From Lentisalinibacter salinarum (GTDB lineage: Bacteria > Pseudomonadota > Gammaproteobacteria > Steroidobacterales > Woeseiaceae), in assembly GCF_040706555.1 (NCBI RefSeq), contig NZ_JAPDRH010000002.1, positions 1,116,001 to 1,180,000 of the forward strand: DNA of 64,000 bases, written 5' to 3'. The notes under the pieces were generated by a model. The model saw nothing but the letters and a program-made list of their open reading frames with translations, was not told the DNA's origin and did no database searches. Below are positions 1 to 8,005 of this stretch, piece after piece. Positions within the stretch are counted from its first letter, which is position 1. Every line of letters begins with the position of its first letter. Both the position numbers and the translations under genes were made by a program.

Positions 1-237
1 GACGAGGTGGCCGGTTTCGTGCGCGCCGTGAAACGCGCCGGCGCCAACCTTGTGGTGGTGCAGACCGGTATCGGCGCCGCCCAGCGGGTGGCGGTGGCGC
101 TCGACCGCACCCGCTGGCCGGAGATCGTGGGCACGCTCTCCGGCGACGACACCATCTTCGTGGCCACGCCCGGCGCGGCGGCGAGCGCGCGACTGGAATC
201 CCGACTCAACGACATTTTCGCGGAGCGAACCCCATGA
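1..237 (+). CDS. argR: Arginine repressor ArgR, C-terminal part (cut by window start)
   Basis: The first 78 codons read in frame 1 without interruption and give the oligomerisation/arginine-binding half of ArgR. The diagnostic stretch is GTLSGDDTIFVA, followed by a short helix ending in DIFAERTP. The winged-helix DNA-binding half lies upstream of the window. In ArgR the C-terminal domain forms hexamers and binds L-arginine through acidic residues such as the DD seen here. The stop overlaps the argG start (ATGA at 234-237), so argR is probably co-transcribed with and may autoregulate the operon. That role is inferred from position. No ARG box can be checked because the promoter is outside the window. 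Confidence 0.9.
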   Translation, partial: DEVAGFVRAVKRAGANLVVVQTGIGAAQRVAVALDRTRWPEIVGTLSGDDTIFVATPGAAASARLESRLNDIFAERTP

Positions 238-1472
238 ATGCCCAGCCTACCTCTTCCGGCCAGGACTCTCCCATCCTGCTCGCCTACTCTGGCGGGCTGG
301 ACACCTCCTTCTGCGTACCCTGGCTGAAGGAGAACTACGGTCGCCCGGTCATCACCGTCACGGTGGATACCGGCGGCATCGACGAGGACGCGCGGCGGGA
401 ACTGGCGGCGCGCTCCGAGGCCCTGGGCGCCGCGGAGCACCTGCTGATCGACGCCCGCCAGGCCTTCTTCGACGAGGTGCTGCGCTGGCTCATCGCCGGC
501 AACGTGCGCCGGGGCGGGCTCTATCCGCTGTGCGTGGGCGCCGAGCGCGGCATCCAGGCGGCGCGCATGGCCGCGGCCGCCGCCGAGCACGGCGCCGATA
601 CCGTGGCCCACGGCTGCACCGCGGCCGGCAACGACCAGGTGCGCTTCGAGGTGGCGCTGCGCACGTTGAATCCGTCGCTCGAGGTGCTGGCGCCGGTGCG
701 CGACAACAGCTGGGCGCGGCAGGATCAGCTCGCCTACCTGGAGGACCACGGCATGCCGGTGCCGAAGTCCGGTTCGGCCTACTCCATCAACCGGGGCCTC
801 TGGGGCGTGACCATCGGCGGCCGCGAGACGCTGGATTCCCGGGGCTCCGTCCCGGAGGAGGCCTGGGTGCTGTCGGCGGGCGCACTGGCGTCGGCCCGCG
901 CGCCGGAGAGCCACCGCATCGGTTTCGAGCAGGGCCGCCCGGTCTCCATCGACGGCGAGAAGCTGGAGCCCGTGGCGCTGATCGAGCAGCTGGAGACCCT
1001 GGGCGGCAGCTTCGCCATCGGCCGCGGCATCCACCTGGGCGACACCATCCTGGGCACCAAGGGGCGGGTGGCCTTCGAGGCGCCGGCCGCGGATATCCTG
1101 CTGACCGCCCACCGGGAACTCGAGAAGCTGGTGCTGAGCGGGCCCCAGCAGCGCATCAAGGACACGGTGGCCGCCGCCTACGGCGACTTCGTGCACGAGG
1201 GCCGCCAGCTCGACCCGGTCTGCCGGGACATCGAGGCGCTGCTCGCCTCGTCCCAGGCGCGGGTGACCGGCGAGGTGACGGTCCAGCTGCGGCCCGGCAG
1301 CGTCTTCGTGGAGGGCGTCACGTCGCCATATTCGCTGATGGCCGCCAGCAAGGGCGTCTACGGCGAGGCGGCCGGCGAGTGGACGCCGGCGGACGCGCTC
1401 GGCCATGCCCGCATCCTGTCGCTCACCGGCATGCTGCAGACCCGCGCTGCCCGTCAGGCGGAGGACGAATGA
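234..1472 (+). CDS. argG: Argininosuccinate synthase
   Basis: This enzyme joins citrulline and aspartate using ATP to give argininosuccinate, the penultimate step of arginine synthesis in the cytosol. The ATP pyrophosphatase loop AYSGGLDTS lies at residues 17-25. Later motifs such as STGCT-like HGCTAAGNDQ and RDNSWARQDQ are typical. The length of 412 aa is normal. The start overlaps the argR stop (ATGA), and its own stop overlaps the next gene in the same way, so translation is probably coupled. The real substrate here would be citrulline released from an acyl-citrulline, because the carbamoyltransferase downstream is of the acylornithine type. Assignment is firm. Confidence 0.96.
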   Translation: MNAQPTSSGQDSPILLAYSGGLDTSFCVPWLKENYGRPVITVTVDTGGIDEDARRELAARSEALGAAEHLLIDARQAFFDEVLRWLIAGNVRRGGLYPLCVGAERGIQAARMAAAAAEHGADTVAHGCTAAGNDQVRFEVALRTLNPSLEVLAPVRDNSWARQDQLAYLEDHGMPVPKSGSAYSINRGLWGVTIGGRETLDSRGSVPEEAWVLSAGALASARAPESHRIGFEQGRPVSIDGEKLEPVALIEQLETLGGSFAIGRGIHLGDTILGTKGRVAFEAPAADILLTAHRELEKLVLSGPQQRIKDTVAAAYGDFVHEGRQLDPVCRDIEALLASSQARVTGEVTVQLRPGSVFVEGVTSPYSLMAASKGVYGEAAGEWTPADALGHARILSLTGMLQTRAARQAEDE

Positions 1473-2533
1473 TGCGCAGCGTCGTCGTCGACAAGATCGC
1501 CTCGGTGGCCCAGCACCACGAGCTGGGCCGCGAGCTGCGCCTGTCGGAGGAGATCCCCTGCGAGGAGGGCGTGCTCGTTGCCGTGGAGGTGCTGAACAAC
1601 AAGACCCGCTACAACACCATGGAACTCACCAGCGGGCGCATGGCCACGGTGAAGCGGGGCGACGTCATCGTCGGCGCACTCGGCCACCGCAAGGCACTCC
1701 GGGGCTATTCGGGCCACCTGCCGAAGACCCTGGCCGCAGGCGACACCGTGCAGCTGCTGAACATCGGCGGCGTGCTCGGCATCTGCGACTCCGCCAACCC
1801 GGACGTCGGCCCCCCGTTCGACTGCCGGGTGCTCGGCACCGTGCTCACATTCCCCTATCTCGGCGAGCGCATCGGCGTGCCCGCCCGGGTGGGCGAGTTC
1901 CCGCTGGACTACGAGGCGGGGCTCGACGTGCGCGGCGTGCCCGTCATCGCCCTGGCCGGCACCTGCATGGACTCCGGCAAGACGGCGGCGGCCTGCGCCA
2001 TCGTCAGCCGGCTGCGCCACAACCGCCACCGGGTGGCGGCAGGCAAGGCCACCGGTGTGTCGCTGCGCCGGGACGTGCTGGCCATGGAGGACGCCGGCGC
2101 GGAGGACGGCCTGCTGTTCATGGACTTCGGCGTCGTCACCACCAGCGCATCGAACGGGCCGGCGCTCACCCGCTCGCTGCTGAACAAGCTCGCGGAGGAG
2201 CGGCCGGACGCCATCGTGATGGAACTCGGCGATGGCATCCTCGGGCCCTACGGCGTGTCGGCCATCCTGAACGACCCGGCCCTGAAGGACGCCTTCACGG
2301 CGGTGGTGCTGTGCGCCAACGACCCGGTGGCGGCCTGGGGCGGCGTGAAACTGCTGCGCGAGACCCACGGCATCGAGCCGGTGGTGGTTACGGGCCCGGC
2401 CACGGACAACGCGGTGGGCATCGACATGATCGTCGAGGACCTGGGCGTGGAGGCCATCAACGCCCTGACCGACGGCGTGCGCCTCGGCGACCTGGTGGCA
2501 GGCCATGTCGGCCTCGGCGGAGAACGCCTGTGA
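1469..2533 (+). CDS. P-loop NTPase-like protein of unknown function inside the arginine operon
   Basis: A 354-aa protein with two parts. Residues 1-150 are beta-rich, with LNNKTRYNTMEL at 42-53 and GDVIVGALGHRKALRGYSG at 64-82. Residues 155-354 are a P-loop domain with Walker A GTCMDSGKT at 164-172, GKATGVS at 192-198, FMDFGVVTT at 217-225, ELGDGILGPYG at 252-262 and VVTGPATDN near 302-310. The P-loop resembles dethiobiotin synthetase and DUF1611 proteins. DUF1611 includes DgcN, a D-glutamate N-acetyltransferase, but the N-terminal half here does not look like DgcN. It overlaps argG by ATGA and argC by GTGA, so it is an integral operon member. Family assignment is uncertain. A role in acylating glutamate or in deacylation is inference from position and from missing pathway steps. 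Confidence 0.85.
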   Translation: MMRSVVVDKIASVAQHHELGRELRLSEEIPCEEGVLVAVEVLNNKTRYNTMELTSGRMATVKRGDVIVGALGHRKALRGYSGHLPKTLAAGDTVQLLNIGGVLGICDSANPDVGPPFDCRVLGTVLTFPYLGERIGVPARVGEFPLDYEAGLDVRGVPVIALAGTCMDSGKTAAACAIVSRLRHNRHRVAAGKATGVSLRRDVLAMEDAGAEDGLLFMDFGVVTTSASNGPALTRSLLNKLAEERPDAIVMELGDGILGPYGVSAILNDPALKDAFTAVVLCANDPVAAWGGVKLLRETHGIEPVVVTGPATDNAVGIDMIVEDLGVEAINALTDGVRLGDLVAGHVGLGGERL

Positions 2534-3618
2534 GCGCCCGGGCGGAGGTCACGAACCCGGCCGCGACCATCCCGACGCTGGTACTCGGCGGCACCGGCTA
2601 CGTGGCAGGCGAGTTCCTGCGCCTGCTCACCGCCCACCCGAACCTGACGCTGGCCGCGGCCGTCTCCGGCAGCCGCGCCGGCGAGCCGGTGGCGGTCACA
2701 TTCCCCCAGCTCGGCGCCGCGTACGGGGACGCCGCATTCGTCGGCCCGGACGAGGTGCCGGCACTGCTGCAGCGGCATGAGGAGCTGGCGGTTTTCTCCG
2801 CGGCCCCGCACGGCGCCTCGGCGCCGATGCTGGCGCAACTGCTCGCCGATGCCGGCAGCGCGGGCAGCCGCCTGCACATCGTCGATGCCTCGGCGGATTT
2901 CCGGTTCCCCGCCCGCGAGGCCTTCGAGGCGGTCTACGGCCAGGACCACGGCGCACCCGAACTGTTCGACGCGTTCCGCTGCGCGGTGCCCGAGCACCTG
3001 GCCGGGACCGACACCGACCATGCGGCGCATCCCGGCTGCTTCGCCACCTCGGTGCTGCTGGGAGCGGTGCCGCTGCTCGCCGCCGGCCTGATCCACCCCA
3101 CCTTGTTCGTGACCGGCATCACCGGCAGTACCGGCTCCGGCCGCAGCCCGACGGCGACCACCCATCATCCGGAACGCCACAGCAACCTCTTCGCCTACAA
3201 GCCGCTGGCGCACCGGCATGCGCCGGAGATCGCGGCGCTGTCCGAGGCGGCCAGCGGTGTCGCCGCGAACTTCAGTTTCATCCCCCACTCCGGTCCGTTT
3301 GCCCGCGGCATCCACTCCACGCTGCAGGCGCCGCTGGCCGCCGGCGCCGACCGGGACGCGCTCGCCGCCGCGCTGACCGACTACTACCGGGACGCGCCCT
3401 TCGTGCGCATCGTGGACGGCACGCCCCGGGTGAAGGACGTGGCCGGCAGCAACTACGCCCACATCGGCGTGGCCGCGGACGGCTCCACGGCCGCCGTGTT
3501 CGTCGTCATCGACAACTTGCTGAAAGGGGCCGCCGGCGGCGCCATGCAATGGATGAACCGTCTGTGGTCGCTGCCGGAGACCGCGGGTCTCACGCAGCCG
3601 GCCCCCGGCTGGATATGA
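2530..3618 (+). CDS. argC: N-acyl-gamma-glutamyl-phosphate reductase
   Basis: It reduces N-acyl-glutamyl phosphate to the semialdehyde with NADPH. The Rossmann start LVLGGTGYVAGEFLRLL is at residues 17-33. The catalytic cysteine lies in AAHPGCFATS near residue 162, followed by GITGSTGSGR and a histidine-rich substrate segment (HSNLFAYKPLAHRHAPE). The length of 362 aa is normal for the family. The GTG start at 2530 is chosen because it overlaps the upstream stop as GTGA, a pattern repeated through the operon, and leaves a short N-terminal tail before the Rossmann strand. Whether the acyl group is acetyl or succinyl cannot be read from this enzyme. Confidence 0.93.
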   Translation: MSARAEVTNPAATIPTLVLGGTGYVAGEFLRLLTAHPNLTLAAAVSGSRAGEPVAVTFPQLGAAYGDAAFVGPDEVPALLQRHEELAVFSAAPHGASAPMLAQLLADAGSAGSRLHIVDASADFRFPAREAFEAVYGQDHGAPELFDAFRCAVPEHLAGTDTDHAAHPGCFATSVLLGAVPLLAAGLIHPTLFVTGITGSTGSGRSPTATTHHPERHSNLFAYKPLAHRHAPEIAALSEAASGVAANFSFIPHSGPFARGIHSTLQAPLAAGADRDALAAALTDYYRDAPFVRIVDGTPRVKDVAGSNYAHIGVAADGSTAAVFVVIDNLLKGAAGGAMQWMNRLWSLPETAGLTQPAPGWI

Positions 3619-4802
3619 GGGCGCCCATGGAAGAGAACCGCAACGCCGCAGCCGTCGAGGCCGCCTGCACCCTGCCGGTATATCCCCATCTGCCCATCGA
3701 ACCGGTCAGCGCCCACGGCGTCTACCTGGAGACGGCCGACGGCCGGGAGATCCTGGACTTCTACGGCGGCCATGCCGTGACCGCACTCGGCTACGACCAT
3801 CCGGCGCTGATCTCGGCCATCGAGCGGCAGATGAAGACACTGCTGTTCCAGAGCAACATGTCGCCGCTCGCCGTGCGCGCGCGTGCCGCCGAGAAACTGA
3901 CCGCCTTCGCGCCGGATCACCTCACCCGCGCGCTGTTCGTGAACAGCGGCGCCGAGGCCAACGAGAACGCACTCAGGATCGCCTGTCTCGCCACCGGGCG
4001 GCGCAAGGTGGTGGCCGTGGAACACGCTTTCCACGGCCGCAGCACCGCGGCGGCCGCCGTGACCTGGGGCAGCCGCAAGCGCTGGTATGCCTTCCCCAAC
4101 CTGCCGTTCGAGGTGGTCTTCGTGCCCCGCGACGACGCCGAGGCGGCGCGCCACGCCGTGGACGACGGCACGGCCGCCGTCATCGTCGAACCCGTGCAGG
4201 GCGTAGCCGGGGCCTTCGACCTGGCGCCGGAGTTCCTGCGGGCGCTGGGCGACGCGGCGAGAGCCCACGGTGCCGTATTCATCGCGGACGAGGTGCAATG
4301 CGGCACGGGTCGCTCCGGGCTGCCCTTCGCCATCCAGCACGCGGGCGTCGCGGCAGACATCGTCACGGCCGCGAAGTCGCTCGGCGGCGGCTTCCCCTGC
4401 GGCGCGCTGCTCACCACCGAGTCGCTGGCGGCGGAGCTGCGCGCCGGCGACCTGGGCACCACCTTCGGCGGCGGGCCGGTCGCCTCCGCCGCCATCGAGG
4501 CGGTGGTGGACACCATTACCGGCGAGGGGCTGATGGACAACGTGCGCGAACGCGAAGCACAGATTCGTTCGACCTGCGTGACGGGACCCGTGGCCGGCAT
4601 CCAGGGCAAGGGGCTGCTGCTCGGGCTTCGTTGCACGGTGCCCGCGGCCCGGGTGCGCGACGCGCTACTCGAGCGTGACATACTCACGGGGACCAGCGGC
4701 GATCCCGCCGTGCTGCGGTTGCTGCCGCCCTACGTAATCGACACCGCCCACGTCGAGCGCCTGGCGCGGGCGCTCGCCGACATCCAGATCTCCGACGAAT
4801 GA
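3615..4802 (+). CDS. argD: N-acylornithine aminotransferase (class III, PLP)
   Basis: It transaminates N-acyl-glutamate semialdehyde to N-acylornithine. Class III features are visible: NSGAEANENALRIA (phosphate binding), EHAFHGRST, FIADEVQCGTGRSG (Asp contacting the PLP ring) and the PLP lysine in TAAKSLGGGFPCGA. A 5-aa extension or a start at the ATG at 3627 are both possible. The ATG at 3615 overlaps the argC stop as ATGA and is preferred for that reason. Length is about 395 aa. It is the only aminotransferase in the operon, so it must serve the acylornithine branch. Confidence 0.92.
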   Translation: MRAPMEENRNAAAVEAACTLPVYPHLPIEPVSAHGVYLETADGREILDFYGGHAVTALGYDHPALISAIERQMKTLLFQSNMSPLAVRARAAEKLTAFAPDHLTRALFVNSGAEANENALRIACLATGRRKVVAVEHAFHGRSTAAAAVTWGSRKRWYAFPNLPFEVVFVPRDDAEAARHAVDDGTAAVIVEPVQGVAGAFDLAPEFLRALGDAARAHGAVFIADEVQCGTGRSGLPFAIQHAGVAADIVTAAKSLGGGFPCGALLTTESLAAELRAGDLGTTFGGGPVASAAIEAVVDTITGEGLMDNVREREAQIRSTCVTGPVAGIQGKGLLLGLRCTVPAARVRDALLERDILTGTSGDPAVLRLLPPYVIDTAHVERLARALADIQISDE

Positions 4803-4824
4803 ACGACCACTCCGGAACGACAAC

Positions 4825-5832
4825 ATGAAGACATTCAACGACCTCGCAGAGCTCGAGCGCGAAGAGATCGCCGAGCTGATCACGCTCGCCGGACGGCTGG
4901 AGCAGAGACCCGAGCCCCGGGCGCTGGAGGGCAAGGTGCTGTCGCTGCTGTTCCTCTCCCCGAGCCTGCGCACGCTGGCCTCCTTCCAGGCCGCGATGGT
5001 GCGTCTCGGCGGCGGCTCGTTCGTAATCTCGCCGGACATGTCCATCCACGGCCTGGAGACCCGCCACGGCATCGTGATGGACGGCTCCGCCGCGGAGCAC
5101 ATCAGCGAGGCCGTTCCGGTAATCGCCTCGTACGGTGACGCCATCGGCATCCGCGTGTTCGCGGAGCGGCGCAATCTCGAGGAGGATCTGGCCGAGAAGC
5201 AGTATCGGGAGCTCGAAGCGCTGATCGACACGCCGCTGATCAACATGGAATCGGCGGTGAATCACCCCTGCCAGAGCCTCGCCGACTGGAAGACGATGGA
5301 CGATCTCGCCATTCCGACCGAGGGCGGCAAGTTCGTGCTGTCCTGGGCCTATCATCCGAAGGCGCTGCCGCTGGCGGTACCGGCGGCCACCGTGCACATG
5401 GCGGCCGCCCGGGGCATGGACGTGACCGTGCTGCGGCCGGAAGGCTTCGAGCTGCCGGAGCCGATCATGGCGAAGGCGAAGTCCGCCGCGGAGGCGAGCG
5501 GCGGCTCCCTGCGCGAGACCGACGACCGCGCCGAGGCCATGGAGGGCGCCCACGTCATCTACGCCAAGTCCTGGTCGTCCACCCGCCACTACGGCGACCG
5601 CGTGGAAGACGACAAGCTGCGCCGCGAGCACGTGGACTGGTGCGTGGACGAGCCCTGGTTCGCGAACGCCGCCGAGGACTGCCGCTTCATGCACTGCCTG
5701 CCGGTACGCCGCGGCGTCGTGGTGGCCGACCGGATCCTGGACGGCCCGCGAAGCGTGGTGATACAGGAAGCGCGCAACCGCATGCTGGCCCAGATGGCCG
5801 TGCTGCACCGGATGCTGGGAGGCGGAGCATGA
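4825..5832 (+). CDS. argF': N-acylornithine carbamoyltransferase (acetyl- or succinyl-ornithine type)
   Basis: It transfers carbamoyl from carbamoyl phosphate to an N-acylornithine, giving N-acylcitrulline. It is not a standard ornithine carbamoyltransferase. Carbamoyl-phosphate motif SPSLRTLASF is at residues 45-54; MDGSAAEHISEA (85-96), SWAYHPKALPLAVP and FMHCLPVRR match the AOTCase/SOTCase branch. In that branch Glu92 of the Xanthomonas enzyme marks acetylornithine use and Pro90 of the Bacteroides enzyme marks succinylornithine use. The aligned residue here is Ala90. Published Xanthomonas mutants, including E92A, gain succinylornithine specificity, so a succinyl substrate is the better guess. 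Surrounding residues also look closer to the Bacteroides form. A 22-bp gap follows argD, and its stop overlaps argB (ATGA). Confidence 0.93.
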   Translation: MKTFNDLAELEREEIAELITLAGRLEQRPEPRALEGKVLSLLFLSPSLRTLASFQAAMVRLGGGSFVISPDMSIHGLETRHGIVMDGSAAEHISEAVPVIASYGDAIGIRVFAERRNLEEDLAEKQYRELEALIDTPLINMESAVNHPCQSLADWKTMDDLAIPTEGGKFVLSWAYHPKALPLAVPAATVHMAAARGMDVTVLRPEGFELPEPIMAKAKSAAEASGGSLRETDDRAEAMEGAHVIYAKSWSSTRHYGDRVEDDKLRREHVDWCVDEPWFANAAEDCRFMHCLPVRRGVVVADRILDGPRSVVIQEARNRMLAQMAVLHRMLGGGA

Positions 5833-6773
5833 TCGGCAAACGCGAACGGGCCATCGTCGTCTCGGCACTGAAGCATGCCGCACCCTACATCCGGCTGTTC
5901 AAGAAGAAGGTCTTCGTGCTGAAGGCCGGCGGCGACGTCTTCGTGAACCCCGCCTCCACCCGTGCGCTGATGGAACAGGTGGGCATCCTTTACCAGGTGG
6001 GCATCCGGGTCGTGCTCGTGCACGGCGGCGGCCCGCAGTCCACCGAGCTCGCCAGGGCGCTCGGCTTCGATCCGAAGTTCGTCGCCGGGCGTCGCGTCAC
6101 CGACGCCGACTCGCTGAACGTCGCCGCCATGGTGCTGAACGGCCAGATCAACACCCGCATCCTGGCCGCCTGCCGGGACCTGCAGATCCCGGCCGTCGGC
6201 ATCAGCGGCGTGGACGCCGGATTGATCCGCGCCCACCGCCGCCCGCCCGTTCAGGAAGGCGAGGAGTCCATCGATTACGGCTTCGTCGGCGACATCGACA
6301 GCGTCGACGCGGAAGTGCTCTCCAAACAGCTGGATAACGGCCTCATGCCGGTGGTGAGCCCACTGTCCGCCGACGCCGACGGCACGCTGCTGAACATCAA
6401 CGCCGACACGGTGGCCGCCGCGATCGCTGCGGCGCTGGATGCGGAGAAGCTCATCCTCGCGACCGGCGCCCCCGGCATCCTGGCGGATTCGTCCGACCCG
6501 GGCTCGCTCATCTCCTATCTGGACCGCAAGGGACTCGAGAAGCTGCGGGCGGACGGCGCACTGGCCGACGGCATGCTGCCGAAGGCGGCCGCCATCACCC
6601 AGGCCCTCGAGCACGGCGTGCAGCGCGTCCACGTGATCTCCCACAAGGTGGAGGACAGCCTGCTGCTGGAGGTCTTCACCAACGAGGGCACCGGCACGCT
6701 GGTGGTGAACGACATCGGGGCACTCACGCCGGAGGAGCAGCACCCTTCGCATCATGCCGGGGGCGAGGCTTGA
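5829..6773 (+). CDS. argB: N-acylglutamate kinase (stand-alone kinase domain)
   Basis: It phosphorylates N-acylglutamate with ATP. Amino-acid kinase motifs are seen: FVLKAGGDVF (residues 27-36), VLVHGGGPQS (62-71), an NLNVAAMVLNGQIN-like substrate segment, DGTLLNINADTVAA and ADGMLPKAAAI. The protein is 314 aa and ends soon after the kinase fold. It therefore lacks the GNAT acetylglutamate synthase domain that is fused to ArgB in Xanthomonas (about 440 aa). No replacement synthase is recognisable in the operon. The start overlaps the carbamoyltransferase stop (ATGA), and its stop lies in the argH TTG start. Confidence 0.93.
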   Translation: MIGKRERAIVVSALKHAAPYIRLFKKKVFVLKAGGDVFVNPASTRALMEQVGILYQVGIRVVLVHGGGPQSTELARALGFDPKFVAGRRVTDADSLNVAAMVLNGQINTRILAACRDLQIPAVGISGVDAGLIRAHRRPPVQEGEESIDYGFVGDIDSVDAEVLSKQLDNGLMPVVSPLSADADGTLLNINADTVAAAIAAALDAEKLILATGAPGILADSSDPGSLISYLDRKGLEKLRADGALADGMLPKAAAITQALEHGVQRVHVISHKVEDSLLLEVFTNEGTGTLVVNDIGALTPEEQHPSHHAGGEA

Positions 6774-7957
6774 GCCGGCTCTGGGACAAGGGCGCGCCGC
6801 TCGACGAGCGGGTGCTGCGCTACACCGCCGGCGAGGACCACCGGCTCGACGAGCGGCTCGTCGCCCACGACGTCCGCGCCTCCGTCGCCCACGCGGAGAT
6901 GCTGAATGCCTGCGGGCTGCTCGGCGACGACGACCTCGCCGCCATCCGCGATGGCCTCACCCGCCTGGGCGCGTCCCACGCCGCCGGCGAATGGCGCATC
7001 GGGCTGGCGGACGAGGACGCCCACACCGCGCTCGAGCGCCGGCTCACCGATGCCGTCGGCGAGGCCGGAGGCCGGGTTCATCTAGGCCGCTCGCGCAACG
7101 ACCAGGTGCTGGCGGCGCTCAGGCTGTACCTGAAGGACGCCGCCGCCACGCTGGTGGCCGGCGCCGAGTCGCTGGCGGCGGCACTCGATCGCCTCGCCAA
7201 ACGCCAGGGCAACGTCGAACTCCCGGGCTACACCCACCTGCAGCAGGCCATGCCCAGCTCCGTCGCCCTGTGGGCCGGCGGGTTCGCGGCGGCGCTCAGG
7301 GACGACGCGGAGGGGCTCCGTGCCGCCGGCCGGCGCATCGACAGGAACCCCCTCGGCAGCGCGGCCGGCTACGGTACGCCCGGCCTGCCGCTGGACCGGC
7401 AGCAGACGGCGGACGCGCTCGGCTTCGCCGAAGTGGAAGAACCCGTGACGGCCGTGCAGCTGTCCCGGGGCAAGGCGGAGAGCGGCCTCCTGTTCGAGAT
7501 CACCCTGACACTGCAGGACACGGCGCGGCTCGCCGCCGACCTCCTGCTGTTCTACACCCAGGAGTTCTCCTACGTGAGCCTGCCGGAGGCATTCACGACC
7601 GGCTCCTCCATCATGCCGCAGAAGCGCAACCCGGACGTGCTGGAGCTCGCGCGCGCCGCGCCGGCCACCGCTCAGGCCTGCCTGGATGAATGCCTGATGG
7701 TCACGGCGAAGCTCACTTCGGGTTACCATCGCGACCTGCAGCGCCTGAAGCCGCCGCTGTTCCGCGGCATCGATATCGCCGACGACACGCTGGTGATCAT
7801 GGCCGCGCTCCTCGACGGCGTGGGCTTCCGGCCGGAGAACGTCCGGCTCGACCCCGGCGTGCATGCGGCGGGCGAAGCGAACCGGCTGGTCACGGAGGAA
7901 GGCATCCCGTTCCGCGAGGCCTACCGGCGCGTCGCCCGGAAACTTTCAGAACACTGA
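6770..7957 (+). CDS. argH: Argininosuccinate lyase, short form
   Basis: It cleaves argininosuccinate to arginine and fumarate. Signature blocks are HLGRSRNDQVL, PGYTHLQQAMPSS, NPLGSAAGYG and the mobile loop GSSIMPQKRNPD, which carries the catalytic serine. It has 395 aa, about 50-65 residues shorter than most lyases. It stops just after PFREAYRRVARKLSEH, where others continue to a C-terminal helical tail. There is no fused acetyltransferase domain, unlike the ArgHA fusions of some marine gammaproteobacteria. The LWDKG opening and overall wording resemble the Bacteroidetes type. The TTG start (TTGA overlap with argB) is the only one consistent with the conserved N terminus. Confidence 0.93.
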   Translation: MSRLWDKGAPLDERVLRYTAGEDHRLDERLVAHDVRASVAHAEMLNACGLLGDDDLAAIRDGLTRLGASHAAGEWRIGLADEDAHTALERRLTDAVGEAGGRVHLGRSRNDQVLAALRLYLKDAAATLVAGAESLAAALDRLAKRQGNVELPGYTHLQQAMPSSVALWAGGFAAALRDDAEGLRAAGRRIDRNPLGSAAGYGTPGLPLDRQQTADALGFAEVEEPVTAVQLSRGKAESGLLFEITLTLQDTARLAADLLLFYTQEFSYVSLPEAFTTGSSIMPQKRNPDVLELARAAPATAQACLDECLMVTAKLTSGYHRDLQRLKPPLFRGIDIADDTLVIMAALLDGVGFRPENVRLDPGVHAAGEANRLVTEEGIPFREAYRRVARKLSEH

Positions 7958-8005
7958 GGACCTTCCGGTCAGTAACTCCGGGCCCGGCCCGGCAAGGGTA
8001 GCGAC

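Noticed and set aside
50..1468. Long open frame continuing upstream of the P-loop gene, through argG in another frame
   Set aside because: It is Arg/Gly/Pro-rich and is a high-GC shadow of argG. The real gene begins at 1469, with an ATGA overlap.
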